Assembly: GCF_000423205.1 (NCBI RefSeq)
Contig: NZ_KE383990.1
Location: 1,230 to 65,229 of the forward strand
DNA length: 64,000 bases
Source of the DNA: Jonesia quinghaiensis DSM 15701
Lineage (GTDB): Bacteria > Actinomycetota > Actinomycetes > Actinomycetales > Cellulomonadaceae
Direction: 5' to 3'
Below the pieces are notes generated by a model, which saw nothing but the letters and a program-made list of their open reading frames with translations, had not been told where the DNA came from and ran no database searches. A program made the position numbers and the translations under genes. Below, in pieces: positions 29,538-38,068 of the stretch. Positions within the stretch are counted from its first letter, which is position 1. Every line of letters starts with the position of its first letter.

Positions 29538-29650
29538 GGTCCGATGCAGGTGACAGGGGAGCGGGTGGGGGGTGTGTTGTCCGTTAGTAGGGAAACACAA
29601 CCCACCCATCATGCCACAAACATGGGATGAATCAGGTGTGGTGGGGGTTA

Positions 29651-30508
29651 TTAACTGTCAGGAACGAGAAGTGGTACGTATTCGAGAACTGTCACGGGTG
29701 AGCTTGTGTTTGTTGTGGTGACCGTTCCATCGATTGAGGTCCACGTTGAGCCGTTGTCTATGGAGAACTGGCCTGACCAGGTGGTTTCGAGCGTAATGGT
29801 GAAGGTGTCAAGCGAGGTGTATGTGTGGTGCACGGTGTGATCAGGGTAGGGGCGCCCTGGATCCGAGGTGGTGAGTGGTTGGGTGCCATCTCCCCAGTTC
29901 CAGGTGTAGGACGTTGGGGTTGCTTTGACCTGTACGTTAGTTCCTAGAAGGTTTGTTTGCAGGATTTGCGGCGCTGGGTCTGTCAGCATGATGACCGGGA
30001 GATTGATGACGTAGTCTTCCCTGTCAGGTTCAATGGTGATTCCAGATCCCTTCAGGGGGAGTTCTCGGAATTCTCGGACCGTGACGACTACTGGTTGCCG
30101 CCCCGTGGCAGGTGTTGTTTGGGCTACTGACCCGTCGGGGAGTGTGCATTCTAGCACCGGTGCCACGCTTGTTCCTTGCGCTTCGGCACGGGGGAGAGTG
30201 GCTAATCCGGCTGAAGAACCGGCAACTGTAGTTTCGATTGATTCCTCGCCTCCGGAACATCGAGGCGGTGCCGAAGTCTCCTGCGATGTGTTGCTCCCAC
30301 TGGCACTATCACCCGTTGCAGTCTGAGTTTTATCTCTGTTTGAAGGTTCTGTCGTTTCGTTTTGTTCATTTAGAGCCTGCGTGAACGCATTTGCGTCAAA
30401 GCTGTTTTCTCCAGGTTGGGCAACAATTTCGAGATTCGGCAGAAAGAATGAGTTCACAATAATTGTGAAATGGGATGTCAAGGTGAGGGCTTTTTTCGTG
30501 AAACTCAC
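29651..30508 (-). CDS. PKD-domain protein, probably exported
   Basis: A 285-aa protein of unknown function. Residues 1-30 contain a hydrophobic stretch (HFTIIVNSFFLPNLEIV) that may act as an export signal. About 70 residues of Ser/Thr/Asn-rich sequence follow. A PKD-like beta domain near 195-245 shows the hallmark YTWNWGDGT and HTVHHTYTS. GTG 30508 overlaps the stop of the upstream lipoprotein gene by 1 bp (TAGTG), so the pair is cotranslated. Local base composition is AT-richer than the neighbours. No enzyme motif is seen. Confidence 0.65.
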   Translation of the reverse strand: MSFTKKALTLTSHFTIIVNSFFLPNLEIVAQPGENSFDANAFTQALNEQNETTEPSNRDKTQTATGDSASGSNTSQETSAPPRCSGGEESIETTVAGSSAGLATLPRAEAQGTSVAPVLECTLPDGSVAQTTPATGRQPVVVTVREFRELPLKGSGITIEPDREDYVINLPVIMLTDPAPQILQTNLLGTNVQVKATPTSYTWNWGDGTQPLTTSDPGRPYPDHTVHHTYTSLDTFTITLETTWSGQFSIDNGSTWTSIDGTVTTTNTSSPVTVLEYVPLLVPDS

Positions 30509-31161
30509 TAGGCCTTCCCTTCAATTTCGAAAATTTTCCACTCAGAATCAATTTTACCTAGGTGAAAGGTCCATTGAAGTAGCGAGGATCTGTCTTCTTC
30601 TTCGCCAGAAGCGTGCTGCTGTAATTTAGCTGTCATATCAACTTTTGAAGTTACAGACCAGACTACACCTTCGTGTTGGATTATTTCGAAATCGCTAGTT
30701 GGAGTCATTGAAAATGAGGTGAACTCCCATTTCAGTAGATTTCTTTCCGTTTCGGCGTCGAGCATTTCTCGGCAGTATTTACAATCACTATAGAAATAAT
30801 TGTCAATTTCCTCGAGGCTGTTGTTTTTCGTGTGATACTCGATGAGTGTGAGGAAGTATTTGGTTGCTGCGATGGCGCCTTCGTCGTTGTTGTTGGCCAT
30901 TGCTGCTGGTTCTTGGGGCGGGTCTTGTGGTGTTTCTGGGGTTTCGGGTTCTGGGGTGGGTTCAGGTGCGGTCGTTGTTGACTCTCCTGAAGCAAGTTGC
31001 TGGGGTTCTTCCTCACCAGGGGCACACCCCGTGAGCTGAATCATTAACAAGCACGCCACAGCAGCTACCCCAAGACGTCGAGGCAATCTCCCTCGGGTAT
31101 CAGCGTATTCAACTGGACTGAGGGTGGAGGCCGCAAGAGGGCGACTGCGCAACAAAGACAT
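30508..31161 (-). CDS. DUF6318-like lipoprotein
   Basis: A 217-aa protein from the ATG at 31161 (MSLLRSRP); an alternative GTG/ATG-type start at 31230 would add 23 residues. A basic region, a hydrophobic core (GVAAVACLLMIQ) and the lipobox LTGC mark a lipoprotein. A Pro/Glu/Thr-rich spacer follows, then a folded domain with AATKYFLTLIEYHTKN and YSDCKYCREM (a CxxC pair), resembling the actinobacterial DUF6318 family. The function is unknown. It precedes and overlaps the PKD gene by 1 bp, suggesting a surface pair. Confidence 0.68.
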   Translation of the reverse strand: MSLLRSRPLAASTLSPVEYADTRGRLPRRLGVAAVACLLMIQLTGCAPGEEEPQQLASGESTTTAPEPTPEPETPETPQDPPQEPAAMANNNDEGAIAATKYFLTLIEYHTKNNSLEEIDNYFYSDCKYCREMLDAETERNLLKWEFTSFSMTPTSDFEIIQHEGVVWSVTSKVDMTAKLQQHASGEEEDRSSLLQWTFHLGKIDSEWKIFEIEGKA

Positions 31162-31312
31162 GAGCACAATCCAACAACTCCACCCACCCAACCCACCATA
31201 GGGAACCCTCCCCTGTGGAAAACCACACAATCCATCGCGTTGCGTAACATGTCGTTTGTTTGTTTTGTTACGATGTCATCTGCTGATGATGACGAGGAGC
31301 TGCCTACTGACT

Positions 31313-32305
31313 TCAACGGTTGATGGCACGCATCACGAGGTTTGTAAGGTCATCGGCGGTGTAGCTAGGCCACCCGTGGAGGTGCTCGTGCCATTCACCG
31401 GGAAGAGCTTGATGACCGTAGAGAGCCCCAGCTAACGTTCCTGTGATGGCGGCGACGGTGTCAGTGTCTTCGCCGCATCGAACCGCCAGTTCCAGTGTGC
31501 TGGTGAGGTCATGTCCATGCCACATTGCCGACCAAGCGCATTGGAGTGCGCCCACCACCCAGTAGTTGCTGTTGCTGATCTCCCACGGTTTGTGTGTTTG
31601 TGCTTCGTCGAGGAACCCATGCCACCGTGTGGCGCGTTCACTGGGCAACGCATCGACCGCGCTGCGAATGTCTAATTCCCCAGTCAGGAGTGAATGTAGT
31701 GCAGTGAGCACCCACATCACGCATGCATCACTAGCATCATGTTCGTAGTGAGTGAGTTCGGAGACACTACGCACCGCTCCAGAAACCGTCGTCAGGTATT
31801 CGCTGGGAAAATCCTCGAACCTCCGGTGCTGGGAAATGTTGGGGTAGTGGGTGAGGAACTCTGGGGTGAGTGCCGCGAGAACAACCGGGCCGGTGCGCAT
31901 GAGTGACCCGTTACCTGCTGAACGCCCTGTTTGTTCATGCACCATTCTCGCTGCGTCTCGCGCTGCCTGTGCGGTCACGGCGCTCTCAGGAATATGTGCG
32001 AATACCGCACGGGTTTGGGTGCCGATGTCTTTTGCGTTCTGCGCCCATTCAAGCCACTGCGAGACGATGCGCCCTAAGGTGTCTTGAGTTGCTGCGTTGG
32101 TGGGGTGCAGGCTAGCCCCAGCAGCAAGTTGCTCCAAGATGGGAATAGCCATGGATGTGTCGTCAGTCCATTCGCCACGTTCCCACAGGTGGGTGGCTTG
32201 CACGGTGATGGGGGTTGCGTGTGGCAGTGGCGGTAGAAACTCGTAGGGTGCTCCCAGCGCGTCGCCGACGGCTGATGATATGACAAGGCTGATGGCTCGT
32301 TCCAT
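31313..32305 (-). CDS. ADP-ribosylglycohydrolase family protein
   Basis: A 330-aa all-helical hydrolase of the DraG/ARH family, which removes ADP-ribose from proteins or hydrolyses related bonds. Metal ligands appear in GEWTDDTSMA near residue 48 and GEDTDTVAAITG near 277; GDALGAPYEF at the N-terminus and NGSLMRTGP near 133 are also typical. GAAGG precedes the ATG. No ADP-ribosyltransferase is seen nearby, so it is probably a housekeeping or detoxifying enzyme rather than half of a toxin pair. Confidence 0.9.
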   Translation of the reverse strand: MERAISLVISSAVGDALGAPYEFLPPLPHATPITVQATHLWERGEWTDDTSMAIPILEQLAAGASLHPTNAATQDTLGRIVSQWLEWAQNAKDIGTQTRAVFAHIPESAVTAQAARDAARMVHEQTGRSAGNGSLMRTGPVVLAALTPEFLTHYPNISQHRRFEDFPSEYLTTVSGAVRSVSELTHYEHDASDACVMWVLTALHSLLTGELDIRSAVDALPSERATRWHGFLDEAQTHKPWEISNSNYWVVGALQCAWSAMWHGHDLTSTLELAVRCGEDTDTVAAITGTLAGALYGHQALPGEWHEHLHGWPSYTADDLTNLVMRAINR

Positions 32306-32367
32306 GCCTTCAGTCTAGGTAGTCGTGTTTGTGTATGATCTGGATCATGGAAAGTAGGGGAACAATA

Positions 32368-32811
32368 ATGAATCAGACCGCAGAAACAGACATTAGGCCC
32401 AGTGTGCTCAGGTGGGAAGGTGCGCTGTTAATACTGCAAGGGGTGGTTATCGGAACGATGCTTAGCAGTATTGGGCTTGGACTACCGACGTACTATCTGT
32501 GGATACTTGCCGCAATGGTTGCACTCCCAGTGATCCTATTTTCTGGCCGCCGTTACGCTACGAGATACCTGTGGCCAGCATGGTTACTCCCTGCCCAAGG
32601 CGTGAGCTTTTTTGTGGCGATTGTTGTCGCAGTGTTGTGGCTACTCTATGGGCCGCAGACAGGCACTAATGCGGGACACATCGCTCTGTGGGCACTTGCC
32701 GCTGCGCTACCCGCGGTTGTGACAGGAACAGTCACAGTAGTAAATGCAGGGCGGCTTCGCTCACAAAGTTTAGTGGATGGTGTCGATCTCGTCCCAGAAG
32801 GAACCGCGTAG
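32368..32811 (+). CDS. Small four-helix membrane protein of unknown function
   Basis: A 147-aa protein from ATG 32368 (MNQTAETD), chosen because TAGGGG lies 8 nt upstream; an earlier in-frame ATG at 32347 is less well placed. Four hydrophobic segments are visible, including LLILQGVVIGTMLSSIGLGL and GVSFFVAIVVAVLWLLYG. I do not recognise the family. Its last 42 bp overlap, in convergent orientation, the end of the NYN gene. Confidence 0.6.
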   Translation: MNQTAETDIRPSVLRWEGALLILQGVVIGTMLSSIGLGLPTYYLWILAAMVALPVILFSGRRYATRYLWPAWLLPAQGVSFFVAIVVAVLWLLYGPQTGTNAGHIALWALAAALPAVVTGTVTVVNAGRLRSQSLVDGVDLVPEGTA

Positions 32812-33876
32812 CGCTCGCCGTACCGACTGGAGGTAGGTGTCTGTCTCACCGATGGCTGCCGCGCAATCTTTAATAAGGACGCGGTCAATGAAAGGCGGTA
32901 ACTGTGGGCGGTCCGCAAACACTTCAGAAAGTTCGGCTTGGGTCGTGTTGGCGTACCAGTTTCGGGCAACTTTTGCGCCGACCTCTTCAGCGATTTCGAT
33001 GAGTGACGCATCGTTGTGAGAGGGGCCTGCAACAGATGCGGCACTTCCAGTGATGCTGGAGTACACGATGGTTGTGGCTGCCTCGTCGGGAGATGTTCCG
33101 GGGCGATGTGATCGCGCAGCACTAGGAGCGGGGCGTGGCGCGCTGACCTGTGTGGACAGTGGCGGCCTTGACGCAAGAGCAGCGGGAGTGGGGATGCGCG
33201 GTGTGTTTGTTGGAGTAGAAACGGTTATGCCACCTTCAGTGGTGACATGCTCAGCTGACGCGGTAGCAGCATTGATCTTTCCGGCTGCCACGATTCCCGC
33301 GCTGTGGTTGTCGTCCCCTTGCACAACAGTTCGAGTGAAGGACGCCTCAAGAAGGTCATCAGACAACAGCTCAATGGCGTCCACGGTGAAGGCGAGATTC
33401 TCGGCGACAGCAGTGACACCGATGCGGGTGGACTCATCAGCGATCCCCAGCAGGACAACGCGCATGCCCAAACTCTGGGCTTCTTCGACAGCTTCAGTCA
33501 GGTCGTCATCGCCTGAGATCAGGTAAGCCACAGAAGCCGATCCAGTACGGGCAAGCCCAACAAGATCGAGGGCTAGACGTAGGTCAACACCTTTTTGTTC
33601 ACCGAAGAAGTTCAACCGTCCAAGTCGCACTTTCACCCCAGGGATCATGGCGACTTTTTTATGCTCATCGGTGAGCAACCCATCTTTGGATGCGTCATAC
33701 CAGTAGGTGCGCAAGTTGCTGACACCGCTGTGCGCTCGGGCAGCGTTGGTGATGCCCCGGACCAGCGTGGAGTATTGCAGTTTAACGGCTTGCCGGTAAC
33801 TGGTGGATGCTGTGCGTTGAGCCCCGACGGAGTGCAAAAACCCAGCATCAACAAATATCGCACTCTGGTTACTCAT
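32770..33876 (-). CDS. NYN/PIN-like nuclease-domain protein
   Basis: A 368-aa protein. The N-terminal NYN (LabA/PIN-like) domain, about 1-175, shows AIFVDAGFLH, a GVDLRLALDLVGLA segment and LISGDDDLTEAVEEA with the acidic metal-binding residues, so RNase activity is likely. A Pro/Ala/Thr-rich linker of about 90 residues follows, then a C-terminal helical domain (about 285-365, IEIAEEVGAKVARNWYANTT) that may bind RNA or protein. AGGATC precedes the ATG. It ends inside the convergent membrane-protein gene, a 42-bp tail-to-tail overlap. The biological target is unknown. Confidence 0.82.
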   Translation of the reverse strand: MSNQSAIFVDAGFLHSVGAQRTASTSYRQAVKLQYSTLVRGITNAARAHSGVSNLRTYWYDASKDGLLTDEHKKVAMIPGVKVRLGRLNFFGEQKGVDLRLALDLVGLARTGSASVAYLISGDDDLTEAVEEAQSLGMRVVLLGIADESTRIGVTAVAENLAFTVDAIELLSDDLLEASFTRTVVQGDDNHSAGIVAAGKINAATASAEHVTTEGGITVSTPTNTPRIPTPAALASRPPLSTQVSAPRPAPSAARSHRPGTSPDEAATTIVYSSITGSAASVAGPSHNDASLIEIAEEVGAKVARNWYANTTQAELSEVFADRPQLPPFIDRVLIKDCAAAIGETDTYLQSVRRALRGSFWDEIDTIH

Positions 33877-34020
33877 CTTTTGATCCTATGCGGGTGGTGT
33901 GGGGCTGCCAAACGGAAGCGTGAAGAAACTGTGCACGATTCCTCGGTGATGTTTGTGGGATGTAAATATGCCCTGACCAGCAACATAGATCGGTAACGGC
34001 CCTGCCGCGAAAGCCACACG

Positions 34021-35025
34021 ATGAAAGCTGCCGCGTTTGTTGCCTGGATGTGCATGGTGGTTGGGGGAGCGGCTGGGCCGGTTGTTGCGATGAGCGGGCC
34101 TAGCGACACGGTTCTCGCCTTGCCTCCATTACAAGCCGCGGTGTCTATGAGAACTCCCCCTCAATGGCTGGGAGTGACCTCTCAGGTGCCGGCGCCAACA
34201 GTCCCCTCGCAGGTCACTGAATGGTTCGCAGCGCATGGATATGACGCTCTCATGCGTAGAGCAGCGGCATACAGCGACGACCCACTGCGTGGAGTGGCCC
34301 GCGTGGAAGTCCGCCCGCCGCTTCCGGTGTATTCGCTTGCTCCGAGCAGTTTTGACCTCGCTACTGGCAAGTACGGCCCTCCACCAGAACCTGCGTACCA
34401 GCCCACAGGTCACTACTGTGCTGTTCTTGATGGTGACCCTGCCGTCGCGGGGATGCTTCTGTGTATGTGGAATGTCACGGACATTGACAGCACCCCAATC
34501 AATCATGGGGCTGTGGATTTTATTGACAGTGCAGTGACTAATCCAGCGTTTCCGCCTCCCCACGAAGTAACGAACATTGTCACGATTGCTCAAGGCTATT
34601 TCACTGTGACAAATGCGGATGAGGGAACGCCAACTCTTCTTCCTCTCGACGACCACGCGCGTGATGTTGTGCTCGGGACGTCAACAGCAGCGGTTCCCGA
34701 TGCGCAACGTGAGTATGGTCGCCAGCTCGCTGTAGGAAACATCCAAGTCCAAGCGCACCCGGATCTTGTCGGTGCCCTAGGGCCACTCTTTGGGCACACA
34801 CCAGCGTCAAGGATGCAGGAGCAGCAACTTGTCGAAGATGCTCTCAGAACAGTTAACCGCCGCGAGGTGTTTGTGCGCATCGGGTGGGGTGTGATGAGCG
34901 CTGCTGCACTAGTTAGTGCAGCAGCGCTCATCACCGCTATTGTGCGCCAACAACGTAGGCGACAAGCAAACAAAGCAGTCCGTCAGGGGTTCACTGAGGC
35001 AAAGAACAGCGCCAACACTAAATAA
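34021..35025 (+). CDS. Membrane-anchored exported protein of unknown function
   Basis: A 334-aa protein with an N-terminal hydrophobic segment (AAAFVAWMCMVVGGAAGPVVA), a long extracytoplasmic part, one C-terminal membrane helix near 291-312 (GVMSAAALVSAAALITAIV) and a short basic cytosolic tail (RQQRRRQ). A YCAVLDGDP...LLCMWNV region carries two cysteines. I do not recognise the family. A 20-bp perfect hairpin lies exactly in the codons of the C-terminal helix. The last 43 bp overlap the convergent neighbour. Confidence 0.62.
   Translation: MKAAAFVAWMCMVVGGAAGPVVAMSGPSDTVLALPPLQAAVSMRTPPQWLGVTSQVPAPTVPSQVTEWFAAHGYDALMRRAAAYSDDPLRGVARVEVRPPLPVYSLAPSSFDLATGKYGPPPEPAYQPTGHYCAVLDGDPAVAGMLLCMWNVTDIDSTPINHGAVDFIDSAVTNPAFPPPHEVTNIVTIAQGYFTVTNADEGTPTLLPLDDHARDVVLGTSTAAVPDAQREYGRQLAVGNIQVQAHPDLVGALGPLFGHTPASRMQEQQLVEDALRTVNRREVFVRIGWGVMSAAALVSAAALITAIVRQQRRRQANKAVRQGFTEAKNSANTK
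34891..34934. terminator. 20-bp perfect hairpin inside coding sequence, probable terminator for the convergent gene
   Basis: GTGATGAGCGCTGCTGCACT (34891-34910) and its exact reverse complement (34915-34934) flank AGTT. It is 49 bp beyond the stop of the minus-strand gene (34983) and inside the plus-strand gene, where it encodes the repeated SAAAL motif of a membrane helix. Confidence 0.7.
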
Positions 35026-35720
35026 AGCAGCGTCAAAAGAATGTACTTCACAATGTTAGATACTTTCTTTGGTGCAAAATTGCGTGAGACTGCAAAGAGA
35101 ATGCACTCAGCGAAGAGCACGATGATGAGAACCGGTAGGACGAGGAAATAAATTTCCAAGGGACTGCCAAGTCCAGCGATGAACATCGTAAAGAAAAGTG
35201 AAGGAAGAACAAAAAGAGTAGTGACAATAGCGAACCAGGTTGAAGCGATATTCAGACACTGGAGGAAAGTTACTTTTTCACTGGCACCACTTATTGCAAA
35301 GTAGACACGGAGTGTAACCGCTCGGAAAAACAGTGCTGTAGACAGTGAGATCACCGTTGTGGTAACGAGGTAACCTGTCATTTGCGCCGGGTTGAAGGGA
35401 AGTAGTCCAGGAGAATACCAACTAACCATTTGGATGATTGTCAATATATTAAGCGTCGTTAAGACAACAATTGCTATGCCTGTGGTAAGCAGCCACAACC
35501 AAGGGTTTCCCCGCCCGCTGTGCCGTAGATCAAGGGCATCGACAACCCCCGACACTCGGAATCGCAGGGCATTCCCCACAACCTGCCCCCACGCATAAGC
35601 GACTGGCGTTCGCGTGGTGGGAACAGTTTCCTCAATTCCACCAACGTCTTGTGATGGCGGCACATGACCGTATTGTTCTTCCGGCTTTGGAGGGGGGAGC
35701 GGTATTGAAGGAACAGACAT
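34983..35720 (-). CDS. Polytopic membrane protein (Yip1-like layout)
   Basis: A 245-aa protein from the ATG at 35720 (MSVPSIPLPPP), which has GGAGG 8 nt upstream; a start at 35771 is unlikely. A Pro-rich cytosolic N-terminus of about 75 residues is followed by five hydrophobic segments (LLTTGIAIVVLTTLNILTII and ILLTLLYLVLALFFA among them). The layout resembles Yip1/DUF1282-like proteins, but the motifs are too weak for a firm call. The coding sequence is AT-richer than average for the window, particularly 35030-35450. It overlaps the convergent gene by 43 bp. Confidence 0.62.
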   Translation of the reverse strand: MSVPSIPLPPPKPEEQYGHVPPSQDVGGIEETVPTTRTPVAYAWGQVVGNALRFRVSGVVDALDLRHSGRGNPWLWLLTTGIAIVVLTTLNILTIIQMVSWYSPGLLPFNPAQMTGYLVTTTVISLSTALFFRAVTLRVYFAISGASEKVTFLQCLNIASTWFAIVTTLFVLPSLFFTMFIAGLGSPLEIYFLVLPVLIIVLFAECILFAVSRNFAPKKVSNIVKYILLTLLYLVLALFFASVNP

Positions 35721-36051
35721 GAAAAAACCTCCACAGTTGAAACCAAGACGGATACACAAACGACCCTGCACAAACGGGGCATCGCAGTAAGCTGCACACT
35801 ACGCGCCGCCGCACATCGGCTGCAGAAACCTCCCGCGCACCTGTGGATAACTACAATGCAGTCGCTGCATAAAATGGGAAATCCGCACGTCAACGCCAAC
35901 ATGTGCGCTCCAGCGTGTGTCACTGTCACGCGCGCCGTAAGGTAACCAACACCACACACCGGTATCCTGATGGCGGTATCACCACCACCGATACCCACCC
36001 GCACGCGCATACCCAGCGCACCACCATAGTCAGACAAAGGGGCAAGACACC
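35721..36051. other. Intergenic region upstream of aspA (331 bp)
   Basis: I see no gene here. It must hold divergent promoters for the membrane protein and aspA. GGTATC occurs at 35961-35966 and 35975-35980 and its inverse GATACC at 35990-35995, so an inverted pair with a 9-bp spacer lies about 60 bp before aspA and could be a regulator site. AAAGGGG at 36036-36042 is the aspA Shine-Dalgarno. Confidence 0.4.
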
Positions 36052-37500
36052 GTGACAAATACACGGCTCGAGAAAGACCTCATCGGCTACCGCGACATCC
36101 CTCAAGACGCCTATTGGGGAGTCCAAACACTGCGAGCAGTCGAGAACTTTCCCATTACCGGCATCACTATCGAAACCCATCCCAACCTCATTCGGGCGCT
36201 CGCAGCGGTGAAACGGGCCTGTGCGCTCACCAACGCCGAGTTGGGGATTCTCGATGCCCGCCTCGCAGAAGGTATAGGGCGAGCCTGCGATCGCGTCATG
36301 GCAGGTGAGTTTCGCGACCAGTTCATTGTTGACGTCATCCAAGGCGGGGCAGGGACCTCCAGCAACATGAATGCCAATGAAGTCATCACCAACGTTGCCC
36401 TGGAAGAGTTAGGAGCAGAACGTGGGGAGTACACAGTAGTTAATCCCAACGATCATGTGAACCTGTCTCAGTCCACAAACGATGTGTACCCCACATCGCT
36501 GAAGGTCGCATTGCTGTACTCAATTGCTGAACTTACTGACGCAATGCATCACCTTGAAGAAGCGTTCCGGGCGAAAGCTGACGAGTTCCATGACGTTCTG
36601 AAAATGGGGCGTACGCAACTTCAAGATGCCGTTCCCATGACGTTGGGACAAGAGTTTGGTACCTTCGCCATCATGCTGGGTGAGGACCGCGCCCGCCTCG
36701 GAGAAGCAGCCCTGCTCCTCACGGAGGTGAACCTTGGTGCCACAGCTATTGGGACAGGCATCAACGCCCCCGAAGGGTATGCGCCACTTGTTGCTGAGCA
36801 TCTACGGGATGTCACCGGGTTCCCAGTGGTCACGGCCGATGATCTTGTTGAAGCAACCCAAGACGTTGGATCATTTGTCCAAGTGTCAGGGACCCTTAAG
36901 CGGGTTGCTGTGAAACTCTCCAAAATCTGCAATGACCTTCGTCTGTTGTCTTCAGGGCCACGTGCTGGATTCGCTGAGATTCACCTCCCAGCCGTGCAAG
37001 CGGGGTCATCCATCATGCCGGGCAAGGTGAACCCCGTCATCCCAGAAGTTGTTAATCAAGTGGCATTTGAGGTCATTGGGAATGACATGGCCATCTCGAT
37101 GGCCGCTGAAGCAGGTCAACTTCAACTGAATGCTTTTGAACCCCTCATTTTCCACAAACTTGACTCAGGTATTCGCCACCTTTCTCAAGCCTGCTACACC
37201 CTCGCGGACCGATGCGTCACCGGCATCACTGCGAACACGGAACGGCTTCGTGAGATGGTGGAACACTCCATTGGGCTTGCCACAGCACTGAACCCACATT
37301 TGGGTTACGCCGTCGCAACATCCATAGCTGCCGAAGCGTTAAGTACCGGTCGAGGAGTGGCCGAAATTGTGCTGGAACGCGAACTGATGACTGCTGAAGA
37401 ACTCGCATTGGTGCTCAGCCCGGAGCGCCTCGCCAACCTGCGCCCGCGGGTCACGCCCCCCGCGACCACTGCAGCCCCAGGGCGCTCGACGGTACTGTAA
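36052..37500 (+). CDS. aspA: Aspartate ammonia-lyase (aspartase)
   Basis: A 482-aa enzyme of the aspartase/fumarase superfamily that deaminates aspartate to fumarate. The N-terminus (LEKDLIGYRDIP, AYWGVQTLRAVENF) and GTSSNMNANEVITN match aspartases better than fumarase C. The catalytic-serine loop GSSIMPGKVNP is near 318-328. The start is GTG 36052 with AAAGGGG 9 nt upstream. The asparaginase gene lies 570 bp downstream, so the region can feed asparagine nitrogen and carbon into the TCA cycle. Fumarase activity is the main alternative reading. Confidence 0.88.
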   Translation: MTNTRLEKDLIGYRDIPQDAYWGVQTLRAVENFPITGITIETHPNLIRALAAVKRACALTNAELGILDARLAEGIGRACDRVMAGEFRDQFIVDVIQGGAGTSSNMNANEVITNVALEELGAERGEYTVVNPNDHVNLSQSTNDVYPTSLKVALLYSIAELTDAMHHLEEAFRAKADEFHDVLKMGRTQLQDAVPMTLGQEFGTFAIMLGEDRARLGEAALLLTEVNLGATAIGTGINAPEGYAPLVAEHLRDVTGFPVVTADDLVEATQDVGSFVQVSGTLKRVAVKLSKICNDLRLLSSGPRAGFAEIHLPAVQAGSSIMPGKVNPVIPEVVNQVAFEVIGNDMAISMAAEAGQLQLNAFEPLIFHKLDSGIRHLSQACYTLADRCVTGITANTERLREMVEHSIGLATALNPHLGYAVATSIAAEALSTGRGVAEIVLERELMTAEELALVLSPERLANLRPRVTPPATTAAPGRSTVL

Positions 37501-37503
37501 ACG

Positions 37504-37995
37504 TCACTTACCCTGCGCGTCTGGTGTTGATGATGACACTAGATGCGCAGGGAACCCACCGGTTGCAACAGGCCCCCACGTTTCAATGGTTAACCGAATT
37601 ACTGACTTCCCTTGAGTGAGCATCGCTGAGCGGTACTCATCCCAGTCAGGATGTTCGCCAGCAGCTGCTCGATAGTAGTCGACCAAAACATCCACCGATT
37701 CGGGTAAATCGATAACCTCAGCCCTTCCGCTCACCTGTACCCATGCATCGTCGAAATCTGCGCCAAGGATGCACGCTGCAGCCCGAGCATCACGGCGAAC
37801 ATTCACTGCTTTGGCACGGTCAGGGTACGTAGAAACCAAGATCCTGCCCTGACTGTCCACCGCAAAAACCACCGGACTCATCTGTGGTTCACCGCTACGG
37901 CGATACGTTAAGAACACGGCATGACGGTTGCCTCGGAGAAAGTTTGTGAGTTCCGGAAACTCAACGCGAGTATTTGTCGCAATATTCCGAGCCAT
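37504..37995 (-). CDS. PPOX-class flavin/F420-dependent oxidoreductase
   Basis: A 163-aa split beta-barrel protein of the pyridoxamine 5'-phosphate oxidase-like superfamily, with RHAVFLTYRRSGEPQMSPV and STYPDRAKAVNVRRD typical of actinobacterial F420- or flavin-dependent reductases. ATG 37995 is chosen because GGAGG lies 6 nt upstream; an earlier ATG at 38028 is in frame but poorly placed. The substrate is unknown. Its stop is only 3 bp from the convergent aspA stop, and its last codons form a long hairpin. Confidence 0.8.
   Translation of the reverse strand: MARNIATNTRVEFPELTNFLRGNRHAVFLTYRRSGEPQMSPVVFAVDSQGRILVSTYPDRAKAVNVRRDARAAACILGADFDDAWVQVSGRAEVIDLPESVDVLVDYYRAAAGEHPDWDEYRSAMLTQGKSVIRLTIETWGPVATGGFPAHLVSSSTPDAQGK
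37511..37552 (+). terminator. Probable aspA terminator embedded in the PPOX gene 3' end
   Basis: CCCTGCGCGTCTGGTGT (37511-37527) pairs with 37536-37552 in 17 positions, two of them G-U in the plus-strand RNA, with an 8-nt loop. It begins 10 bp after the aspA stop. The G-U pairs become A-C mismatches in the minus-strand RNA, so it fits aspA better than the PPOX gene. It encodes the C-terminus of the PPOX protein. Confidence 0.68.
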
Positions 37996-38068
37996 GATGC
38001 CTCCACATGTGGTTGAGATGACGTTCATTCTAGGCGTTCAAACCATGATCAGTTGAGATACTGGAACA

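Noticed and set aside
32329-32367. Upstream in-frame starts for the small membrane protein
   Set aside because: TAGGGG is placed for ATG 32368; the earlier starts lack a ribosome site and would add hydrophobic residues that do not fit.
31313-33876. A defence island built on the ADP-ribosylglycohydrolase and NYN genes
   Set aside because: No toxin, methylase, helicase, restriction subunit or integrase is adjacent; the genes are not cotranscribed as a unit.
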